Shown: piece after piece, positions 24,823 to 30,779 of the stretch
Position numbering within the stretch: the stretch's first letter is position 1
How the letters are laid out: every line of letters begins with the position of its first letter
Virus record (IMG/VR): IMGVR_UViG_3300009026_000039
Coordinates: 1 to 30,779 of that record
Direction: 5' to 3' (one strand)
Length of the DNA stretch: 30,779 nt
Origin: a virus
The notes under the pieces: model-generated
Databases searched by the model: none
What the model was told of the DNA's origin: nothing
The model's input: only the letters and a program-made list of their open reading frames with translations
Position numbers and translations under genes: made by a program

Positions 24823-26151
24823 ATGGACATTAAACCCAACGTTTTTCCTAGTCAACAACAAATGGAAGCGATTCAATCGGAAGAAGCTAAGAAAGCTGCT
24901 TTTGAAGCTGAGAAAGCACAAGCAACTAACGAAATCTATTCAAATGCTGCTTTACCATCAGATACACCAGAAGGTCATCAAAATGCGGTAGAAGCTATGA
25001 GAATGCGTACACAGAAACAACTTGAAGCTAAGAATACATCTGGTAAAGTACAACACCCAGAATTATCTGAAAGAGTTATTCAACGTGTTGAACAACCAAC
25101 TCAAGTTCAAGAAGACCCAAATGCTGAATTGTTAAGAAAAAGAGATGAACAATTAAGAATAAACCAAGAGAACATTTTAAGATATCAACAACAAGCTAAT
25201 CAAGCATCAGCTAGAGGAAATGATAATGTTGAAACTAACTCTGGGTTATATGAATTAAATAACGAAACAAATATGAATCAAAATCAACAAGGTACACCAA
25301 ATAATTTCAATAATAATTATGTACCACCAACACCTCCATCGGTTCCACCTACTAATAATTTTACTAGTTATGGTCAGAACCCATCTAATATAGACCCGTA
25401 TATCTATGAGATTAGTCAACCTAATTACAACGCTCCATTTGATGTGATTCCTTTACCTTCTCAAGGTAAAATGTATCCAAGTAAAAAACCAAATGTAAAA
25501 GTTGCGTATATGACTACAGCTGATGAGAATATTCTTACTAGTCCAAACTTATTGGCTAGTGGTGAGTTCTTGGAGATTCTTATCAATAGAAAACTTTTAG
25601 AACCTAGTATTAGATATAGAGATTTAACAGTTGGTGATAGAAATGCTATTATGCTTTGGTTAAGAGCAACTGGTTATGGTGAAATGTATCCAGTTACTAT
25701 TTATGACGAGAATAACAAACCATTTGAAACTGATATCAATCTACAAGAGTTAAACACAAAAAACTTAGGTGCTGAACCAGATTCTGAAGGGTTGTTTGAT
25801 TTTATTCTACCATTATCTAAAAATCAAATTAAATTTAAGTTTTTAACATGTGGTGATGTTGATGATATTGAAAGAATCATAGAAGAAGAAAGAGAGAAGA
25901 AATTACCAATCGATAACACAACAACGTATACTATTGAAAGAATCATTGTTGATGTAAATGGAACGAGAGATAAAAATTATATTAAAGATTTTGTATCAAC
26001 ACTTAGAATTGGTGATGGTAAAGCTTTGATGGATTATATTGCAAGTATTGAAAGTGGCATTGACCTAAATATCAATGTGACGACCCCAGGGGGAGGGTCG
26101 GTCGCTACCTTTCTTCCGCTTAACATGCGATTTTTTTGGCCTAACAGCTAA
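24823..26151 (+). CDS. gp26-like baseplate hub assembly / tail chaperone protein with long disordered N-terminus
   Basis: A 442-aa protein. Residues 1-200 are low-complexity and rich in Gln, Asn and Pro, with coiled-coil-like segments (EEAKKAAFEAEKAQA). Residues 205-440 match the T4 baseplate gp26 family: VIPLPSQGKMYPSKKPNVKV, MTTADENILTSPNLL, YRDLTVGDRNAIMLWLRATG and the final TFLPLNMRFFWPNS. T4 gp26 is about half this length, so the N-terminal half is an addition. In T4 gp26 works with gp51 to assemble the hub; here the next frame encodes a gp51-like partner without a good start codon. The last 25 codons use GC-rich codons (GGG, TCG, CCG, GTC) unlike the rest of the gene. See the recoding entry. 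Confidence 0.75.
   Translation: MDIKPNVFPSQQQMEAIQSEEAKKAAFEAEKAQATNEIYSNAALPSDTPEGHQNAVEAMRMRTQKQLEAKNTSGKVQHPELSERVIQRVEQPTQVQEDPNAELLRKRDEQLRINQENILRYQQQANQASARGNDNVETNSGLYELNNETNMNQNQQGTPNNFNNNYVPPTPPSVPPTNNFTSYGQNPSNIDPYIYEISQPNYNAPFDVIPLPSQGKMYPSKKPNVKVAYMTTADENILTSPNLLASGEFLEILINRKLLEPSIRYRDLTVGDRNAIMLWLRATGYGEMYPVTIYDENNKPFETDINLQELNTKNLGAEPDSEGLFDFILPLSKNQIKFKFLTCGDVDDIERIIEEEREKKLPIDNTTTYTIERIIVDVNGTRDKNYIKDFVSTLRIGDGKALMDYIASIESGIDLNINVTTPGGGSVATFLPLNMRFFWPNS
26079..26140 (+). promoter_or_regulatory. Candidate recoding (frameshift) element at the gp26-like/gp51-like junction
   Basis: In a strongly AT-rich window this block is GC-rich. CGACCC (26081-26086) can pair with GGGTCG (26095-26100) around a purine loop containing five G in a row. 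A pyrimidine tract (ACCTTTCTTCC, 26107-26117) could pair with those purines through many G-U pairs. It ends with seven T (26131-26137) read as TTT TTT TGG in the upstream frame. A +1 (or -2) shift on that run joins the upstream frame to the downstream one, which is open from 26081 onwards. Tail assembly chaperone pairs upstream of tape-measure genes use such shifts in many phages. No experiment supports this one. Confidence 0.5.
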
Positions 26152-26167
26152 CTATAAGATACCTTTA

Positions 26168-26416
26168 TTGGAAGAGGTTTGGATTTGTACTCAACATATG
26201 AAAAACATGACGTATTCAGATGTTATGGCAATGCCAACCTATGAAAGAAGATATTACTTAGGTATGCTAACCAAGGATTTCGAAAGAAGACAAGAGCAAA
26301 TAGAAGAACAGAAAGAACAACAAACCACTAGTGGTGGTAAAGGGTCTAGAACGTCAAAAGTATCTGGACAGCAATTGAAAAATAGCATTAATAATGGAAA
26401 TATACCATTACAATAA
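26168..26416 (+). CDS. gp51-like / tail-chaperone C-terminal partner, probably reached by frameshift
   Basis: The 82 residues from a TTG at 26168 read (M)EEVWICTQHMKNMTYSDV, then MAMPTYERRYYLGMLTKDF, and a charged Gln/Ser-rich tail. The pattern of EEVW, a SYxDVMxMP segment and ERRYYL resembles small T4-type hub assembly proteins and the T parts of tail chaperones. The frame is open upstream to 26081 and reads GLTANYKIPLLEEVW across the junction, better than the TTG start would give. There is no ATG before 26198 and no ribosome site. I infer it is made as an extension of the gp26-like protein; independent initiation at TTG is the alternative. A terminator follows. Confidence 0.6.
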   Translation: MEEVWICTQHMKNMTYSDVMAMPTYERRYYLGMLTKDFERRQEQIEEQKEQQTTSGGKGSRTSKVSGQQLKNSINNGNIPLQ

Positions 26417-26418
26417 TA

Positions 26419-26450
26419 AAATCCCCAATAGTTGGGGATTTTTGTTTTAA
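26419..26450 (+). terminator. Strong terminator after the gp51-like frame
   Basis: AAATCCCCAA (26419-26428) pairs with TTGGGGATTT (26432-26441) around TAG, followed by T-rich sequence. Ten pairs, four of them G-C. Confidence 0.9.
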
Positions 26451-26454
26451 TAGA

Positions 26455-26462
26455 TATTTATA
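26455..26462 (+). promoter_or_regulatory. Late-type TATTTATA motif before the 492-aa gene
   Basis: TATTTATA within AGATATTTATAAATA, ending 12 bases before the ATG at 26475 and right after the terminator. Confidence 0.5.
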
Positions 26463-26474
26463 AATAAAATCAAT

Positions 26475-27953
26475 ATGAAAGTCAGATTAACAGAAGCCCA
26501 ATATAAAGCATTAGAGAAGTTTATTGAGGAAGCTAGAGCTGCTGAAGCACCAGTTTCATTAAAAAACCTATTCAATGATAACCCAGAAGCTAAATACTTT
26601 ACTGTTGTTCAAAGACTTAAAGGTGGTAGTGATGATGAGTATCATTTTCAATTTGTTGACCAAGATGGTCATAAAGGTATCAAAGATGTTAATAAAATAG
26701 GTAAAACCAAAGGTTGTGAGATTGATTTAAAACCAGATACAATGATTTATGGTAATACATTCTCAGTGTCTTTTGGTAGTTGTGGTACTAGAACAATAAA
26801 CAATGTTATTGCTGTTAAGCTTTATGCTGATGAAAACTCTCTTAAGAGTGGTCATGAGATTGATAGTATGGAAATTGAGCATGAATTGGATGAGACACCA
26901 GAAGGATTGGCTAATAAGTATTATGAGATGTTAAAGAATATAAATATAGACCAAGAAATTTATATTGATAGTAAAAACAAATGGGATGGTGTTGTAATAG
27001 CTAAAAGAAATGATAGTATTGAGATAAAGATATATAAACATGGTATTCCTATAAATGAAGCGGATGATGATTCTGATATGGAATGGAATACACAACCTAA
27101 GACACAAGAACCACAACAGCAAAAGGCTAAACCAACTAGAAAAGATATTATATTAACTTTAGATATGACAACAAACCCTTTCTATGTTGAAAATGGTAAA
27201 TTAATGTTAAAAGGTATGTCATACGATAATACAATAGAAAAGAAATCAGAATTTATTGTTCCAATTAAAAAATTCACAACAAATGCTGGTGATTCAAAAA
27301 TACCAAAATCAGAAAAATCAGATACAAAGCCAGAGACACAACCAGAGGTTGATAACCCAGAAGATGTTGAGTCTGAAGAAGAATTAAGGAAACAAGCAAT
27401 AGAAGCTTATAAAATGATTTTAGGTGATAAAACTTTACAAAAAGTTTTTTATAAACACCCAACAACATTAGAGTATCTTGTTGCCGCTATTAAAAATAAA
27501 AAAGCACTAGGTAAAAACATAGTACCAACATTACAGTTATTAAACAGTTATGGTTCTGAAAATTTAAACAAAGAATTAGGTGCCGAATTTATACAAGGAA
27601 AATCAGTTAATTTTGAACCGTATAATACACCATATTCAATTGAGGTTGATGGTGGTAAATTCCAATTAAATACTGGAGTTCCAAGACGTGGAGTTGTTAG
27701 AAAATTTAAATTTGAAAAGAAACATTATATCATTGATAGTAAAGAAACTAATGGTAGTGGTGTTAAAATAATAGTTAAGTCAGCCACTGAAGCTGAGAAT
27801 GTATTTAAATGTGAATTGATTAGATATGTTAGAGATAATCAAAACCAAATAAAAGAATATAAATATAATGGTGATGCTTATTTTAAATTTGACGCAAGCA
27901 GTGGTGATGGTTATAAACCAATACCTAAAAATGAACGAAAACCAGTAGAATAA
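26475..27953 (+). CDS. Unknown 492-aa virion-region protein
   Basis: It opens MKVRLTEAQYKALEKFIEEA, sharing its pattern with the 134-aa protein at 19505. Residues 30-205 are a mixed alpha/beta region (FTVVQRLKGGSDDEYHFQF, YGNTFSVSFGSCGTRTINN). A Pro/Gln/Lys-rich linker with QPKTQEPQQQKAKPTRK follows, then a second strand-rich part. An acidic linker is found near 285-305, then a helical segment and a C-terminal beta domain. No enzyme motif is seen. It sits between the gp26/gp51-like genes and the tape measure, the position of hub proteins (gp27/gp28 area in T4), so a hub or tail-tip component is possible. Its stop is 19 bases before the tape-measure gene. Confidence 0.5.
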   Translation: MKVRLTEAQYKALEKFIEEARAAEAPVSLKNLFNDNPEAKYFTVVQRLKGGSDDEYHFQFVDQDGHKGIKDVNKIGKTKGCEIDLKPDTMIYGNTFSVSFGSCGTRTINNVIAVKLYADENSLKSGHEIDSMEIEHELDETPEGLANKYYEMLKNINIDQEIYIDSKNKWDGVVIAKRNDSIEIKIYKHGIPINEADDDSDMEWNTQPKTQEPQQQKAKPTRKDIILTLDMTTNPFYVENGKLMLKGMSYDNTIEKKSEFIVPIKKFTTNAGDSKIPKSEKSDTKPETQPEVDNPEDVESEEELRKQAIEAYKMILGDKTLQKVFYKHPTTLEYLVAAIKNKKALGKNIVPTLQLLNSYGSENLNKELGAEFIQGKSVNFEPYNTPYSIEVDGGKFQLNTGVPRRGVVRKFKFEKKHYIIDSKETNGSGVKIIVKSATEAENVFKCELIRYVRDNQNQIKEYKYNGDAYFKFDASSGDGYKPIPKNERKPVE

Positions 27954-27972
27954 AACATTTAAAAATTAACAA

Positions 27973-30462
27973 ATGGCAAATTTAACAAGAGCTCAAATAG
28001 CTGATATTAATAGATTATTAAAAGAACAAGCTCAACTACAACAAGAAATTAATAGTGGTTTAGATGGCTATTTAAATGCTTTGAAACAAGTTAAGGCTAT
28101 TGATGAATCAAAAAAGGCTATTGATGAAAAGATAGTTGCTTTACAAGACCAATTAACTCAAGGTACTCAAGATGAAAAGAATATTGCTGCTGCTAAGTTA
28201 AAAATACTTAAGGATGAACTTGAATACCTCACGAAAAGAGGTGATATGATTAAAGAGCAGCTTAAGGATGCTAACAAAATGAAGATGACATTTGCTGCAA
28301 TTGCAGCAAGTACTCTTAAAGGTTTTAATAACTTACCTAATTTAATTCAAAACTCTTTTGGTAAACTTAAATCTTTTGGTTTATTTGAAATGGATAAGGC
28401 GATTAGAATGTCTGCCACTGAAATGGGTAAGTTTGGTAAAAACGCTGACGCATTAAGGACTTCAATAGAAAATACTGCTGCAACAACTAATAGTTGGGGT
28501 ATGGGTGTTAAAGAGTTATCAAAGCTACAATCATCATTTAGTGAAGAGTTAGGTAGAACAGCCATGATGGGTAACGAAGGATTGGAGGCTGTATCCGCTT
28601 TGGCTGCTGCAACTAGTTTAGGTGTTGAAGGTGCTGGTAAGTTAACAGCTGAAATGGACAATCAAGGGTTGTCAGCTAAGCGTACAGCTGATTTCATGGA
28701 GCAAACTATGAATGATAGTGCTAAGATGGGTATAAACGCTTCTAAGGTCGTTAAAAACATCCAGAACAATATGAAGATGCTTAATAAGTATAACTTCAAA
28801 GGTGGCGTTAAAGGATTGGCTAAAATGGCTCAAACCACATCTAAGTTGGGTGTTGATATGAACTTTGTATCTGGAATGGCTGATAAACTATTTGATATTG
28901 AAGGTGCTGTTGATATGTCAGCACAATTACAAGTTATGGGTGGTGCATGGTCTGAATTGGCTGACCCATTCAAATTAATGTATATGGCACGTAATGACAT
29001 GGAAGGGTTGACTGAAGCTATAGGTCAAGCTGCTGCTTCTTCTGCTCACTTCAATAAAGAAACTGGTGAGTTTGAGATATCGAGTCTTGAGATGCATAGA
29101 TTACGTAAGATTGCTGAACAAACTGGTGTATCTTATGAAGAATTAGCAACAGCTGGTAAAAACGCAGCTAAATTTAGTAGAATCAAAACTCAAATGAGTT
29201 TTAGTGTTGGTGGTGGTGCAGAAGGTAAGAAAATGCAAGAATTCCTTGAGAATACCGCTCAGTTAGATGAAAGTGGTAAAGCTTTCATTATTGATATGAA
29301 AGGTGATAAGAAATATCTAAATGCATTGGGTAGTAGTGGTAAAAAACTAATTGAAGCTGAAATGGCTAACCAAGCTACACTAAAAGAAAGAGCTGAAGCT
29401 GCACAATCATTTGATGAGAAGATAACCAATTTAATAAATATGGTTAAAACATACATGATGCCAATTGTTGAAGGTATTGATGATGTTTTAAGGCCAGTTA
29501 TTGATGATTTATTTAAAGAAGGTAGTACATTTAGGAAAGATTTAAAAGATTTAGGTACTGAATTAGGCGGTTTTGTTAAGGGTGCTTTAGAAATGCTTAA
29601 ACCTTTAGGTCAAATGGCTTTAGCTTTAGGACCAAAGGGGTTATTTGCAGCATTTGTTGGGGGTAAATTACTTAGTGGGATAGTTAGTCTTGCTACTTGG
29701 TTTGCAAATGGTGCGTCTTTAGCTAAAGGGTTTCTTATGGGTACTAAAGGTATGGGTGATACTGAAGGTAATAGTGGTCAATATGGTAAAAAAGATGGTA
29801 AGATAGGTCCAGCTTTACCAGGTAAAAGTGGGTTTGGTATGAAAGCTGTTGGTGCTGGTGGTGGTTTACTTACTGGTGGTATTGATGCTATGTCCGCAGA
29901 TTCTATGGGTGAAGGTATTGGAAATGTGGCTGGTGGGGTTATTGGTGGTATATTAGGTACTTTTTTAGACCCATTTATAGGTCCTTTAGGTACTATGTTA
30001 GGTGCTCAATTAGGTAGTATGGCTGGTGGTGCTATTGGTGGTTATTTTTCTGATGAACAACATGATGCATTGTTTAATTCACCAATTCACGATGGTGTGT
30101 CTCACGGTAAATCATTAGGTTCTGATTTTTCCAAAAAAAGAGGAATAGTGCAAGGTGGTAAAATAACACCGATTGATAATAAAGATGATTTATTAGCTAT
30201 GAAACCAGGTGGTGGAATAATGGATGGTCTTCTTTCTTTATTACCAGGTTTTGGTGGTTCTGGAAAAAAACAACAGTCTATGCATGTTACATTTGGCGAT
30301 ATTAATTTTAAATTTGAAGACCTAATAGTCAAATCAAGTGGTGGCGATACTAAAACTATAGGTAAAGACTTATTAAATACACCTGGGTTTACTAGGGATA
30401 TTACTAGAATGATTCACCTTGAAACTCAAAAAGCTATCCATGGTGGTTGGTCAAGGGGTTAA
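27973..30462 (+). CDS. Tail tape-measure protein
   Basis: An 829-aa protein. Residues 1-105 are coiled coil (LLKEQAQLQQEINSGLDGYL, then LKDELEYLTKRGDMIKEQL). Residues 110-520 are Ala/Lys/Met-rich helices with repeated MGxxG turns, typical of tape measures. A hydrophobic stretch (about 540-575, LFAAFVGGKLLSGIVSLATW) and a second Gly-rich one (about 650-690, GNVAGGVIGGILGTFLDPF) could cross the host membrane during DNA entry. The C-terminal 90 residues form a small charged domain with HVTFGDINFKFEDLIV. T4 gp29 is 590 aa; since this protein sets tail length, a longer tail is expected. Position after the chaperone pair supports the call. No lysozyme or peptidase motif is recognised. Confidence 0.82.
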   Translation: MANLTRAQIADINRLLKEQAQLQQEINSGLDGYLNALKQVKAIDESKKAIDEKIVALQDQLTQGTQDEKNIAAAKLKILKDELEYLTKRGDMIKEQLKDANKMKMTFAAIAASTLKGFNNLPNLIQNSFGKLKSFGLFEMDKAIRMSATEMGKFGKNADALRTSIENTAATTNSWGMGVKELSKLQSSFSEELGRTAMMGNEGLEAVSALAAATSLGVEGAGKLTAEMDNQGLSAKRTADFMEQTMNDSAKMGINASKVVKNIQNNMKMLNKYNFKGGVKGLAKMAQTTSKLGVDMNFVSGMADKLFDIEGAVDMSAQLQVMGGAWSELADPFKLMYMARNDMEGLTEAIGQAAASSAHFNKETGEFEISSLEMHRLRKIAEQTGVSYEELATAGKNAAKFSRIKTQMSFSVGGGAEGKKMQEFLENTAQLDESGKAFIIDMKGDKKYLNALGSSGKKLIEAEMANQATLKERAEAAQSFDEKITNLINMVKTYMMPIVEGIDDVLRPVIDDLFKEGSTFRKDLKDLGTELGGFVKGALEMLKPLGQMALALGPKGLFAAFVGGKLLSGIVSLATWFANGASLAKGFLMGTKGMGDTEGNSGQYGKKDGKIGPALPGKSGFGMKAVGAGGGLLTGGIDAMSADSMGEGIGNVAGGVIGGILGTFLDPFIGPLGTMLGAQLGSMAGGAIGGYFSDEQHDALFNSPIHDGVSHGKSLGSDFSKKRGIVQGGKITPIDNKDDLLAMKPGGGIMDGLLSLLPGFGGSGKKQQSMHVTFGDINFKFEDLIVKSSGGDTKTIGKDLLNTPGFTRDITRMIHLETQKAIHGGWSRG

Positions 30463-30507
30463 TATTCAATAAATTAAAAAATATATTAAAAATAATTATT
30501 GTTTTTC

Positions 30508-30538
30508 TTGACAAGCAACTAAAATTGTAGTATTTTTG
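30508..30538 (+). promoter_or_regulatory. Host-type promoter after the tape-measure gene, with no gene behind it
   Basis: CTTG (TTG at 30508-30510) and TATTTTTG (30531-30538) are 20 bases apart, matching the Bacteroidetes consensus and the promoters of HEG2-5. No reading frame follows before the terminator at 30612. Confidence 0.55.
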
Positions 30539-30540
30539 TA

Positions 30541-30640
30541 TTATATATAATATATATGATATTATTAATAATATATAAATAATATATAAATATTAATAAT
30601 ATATTATATATAGGGGATTTTATATCCTCTTTTTTGTTTT
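30541..30640 (+). ncRNA. Possible small transcript: AT-rich inverted repeat ending in a terminator
   Basis: From the likely start just after the 30531 promoter element to the T-run at about 30635 the sequence is an imperfect inverted repeat built of TATTAATAATAT-type blocks. A terminator follows. A product of about 90-100 bases would have no coding capacity. It could be a small RNA, or merely the leader and scar of a lost gene. The gap 30463-30699 holds nothing else coding. Confidence 0.3.
30612..30640 (+). terminator. Rho-independent terminator after the tape-measure region
   Basis: AGGGGAT (30612-30618) pairs with ATCCTCT (30624-30630, one G-U) around a 5-base loop, followed by TTTTTGTTTT. 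Confidence 0.8.
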
Positions 30641-30674
30641 GGTATTTATTTTGATAAAAAGTTAACTAGTTTAG

Positions 30675-30682
30675 TATTTATA
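30675..30682 (+). promoter_or_regulatory. Late-type TATTTATA motif before the last gene
   Basis: TATTTATA (30675-30682) lies 17 bases before the ATG at 30700, downstream of a terminator, as at 26455. Confidence 0.5.
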
Positions 30683-30699
30683 TATAAATAAAAATAGTT

Positions 30700-30779
30700 A
30701 TGCCATATTTTGATTATTCTCAATATAATTATACAGCAATACCATCTGGTGGTAATCAGAATAGTATAACGCGTACAGC
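30700..30779 (+). CDS. Start of a further gene, truncated by the window edge
   Basis: An ATG at 30700 opens 26 codons reading MPYFDYSQYNYTAIPSGGNQ and on to the edge without a stop. The A-rich leader and the late-type motif just upstream match other true starts here. Too little is present to assign a function; a hub or baseplate protein would be expected after the tape measure. Confidence 0.6.
   Translation, partial: MPYFDYSQYNYTAIPSGGNQNSITRT

Noticed and set aside
24728-24991. An 87-aa plus-strand ORF across the start of the gp26-like gene
   Set aside because: It begins inside the terminator and is composed of translated AT-rich noncoding and out-of-frame sequence.
26079-26170. T4 gene 60-type translational bypass
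   Set aside because: No matched take-off and landing codons with a stop after take-off were found; a simple shift on the T-run is sufficient.
1-30779. tRNA genes
   Set aside because: No cloverleaf with TTC-type arm and CCA-like end was noticed by eye; a tRNA search program would be needed to exclude one.

Overview
The window is a strongly AT-rich stretch of a contractile-tailed (T4-type myovirus) phage genome. The host is most likely a member of the Bacteroidetes, such as a flavobacterium. The phage assignment rests on a clear tail sheath protein, a clear gp19-type tail tube protein, a gp26-like baseplate assembly protein, a tape-measure protein, a gp15-like tail completion protein and several fibre-like proteins. 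The host inference rests on promoters of the form TTTG-N19/20-TAnnTTTG, the Bacteroidetes primary sigma factor consensus, and on start sites with A-rich leaders and no Shine-Dalgarno sequence. Genes end in TAA or TGA as in the standard code. No tRNA, rRNA or CRISPR array was seen.

Layout. Positions 1-308 (-) hold the N-terminal third of an IS605-type TnpB that runs off the left edge. A free-standing nuclease gene (HEG1) follows at 478-2130 (+). Then comes a minus-strand pair: a SNF2-type helicase interrupted at its Walker A lysine by a class 3-type intein with a LAGLIDADG endonuclease, followed by a glutaredoxin. From 5425 the plus strand carries a putative neck protein, a gp15-like tail completion protein, three fibre or appendage proteins and an unknown protein (to 12456). 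HEG2 (-) follows, then the sheath (14680-17544), HEG3 (-), a small plus-strand gene, a small minus-strand gene coupled to HEG4 (-), the tail tube (21836-22324), HEG5 (+), a small gene, the gp26-like gene with an out-of-frame downstream extension, a 492-aa unknown protein, the tape measure (27973-30462) and the start of another gene at 30700.

Mobile elements. Five paralogous nucleases (HEG1-5) occupy about 28% of the window and sit between structural genes. All share a VSR/EDxHD-like nuclease core and a C-terminal domain that resembles an acetyltransferase (GNAT) fold. Their N-terminal halves are shuffled: tandem zinc-ribbon repeats built around YDYSLV in HEG1-3, a Cys4 finger plus KYG repeats in HEG4, and both in HEG5. 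With the intein and TnpB, three unrelated classes of nuclease-bearing element occur within 30 kb.

Expression. Two promoter classes seem to coexist. A TATTTATA-type motif, resembling a T4-like late promoter, lies upstream of nearly every structural transcription unit and also, on the minus strand, of the helicase operon. Four of the five HEG genes have a host-type promoter instead or in addition, so they may be expressed early and independently of the late genes around them. Rho-independent terminators separate several units.

The most unusual site is at 26079-26140, where the gp26-like gene meets its downstream partner. This short GC-rich, hairpin-forming, dual-frame segment ends in a run of seven T and looks like a recoding (frameshift) signal.
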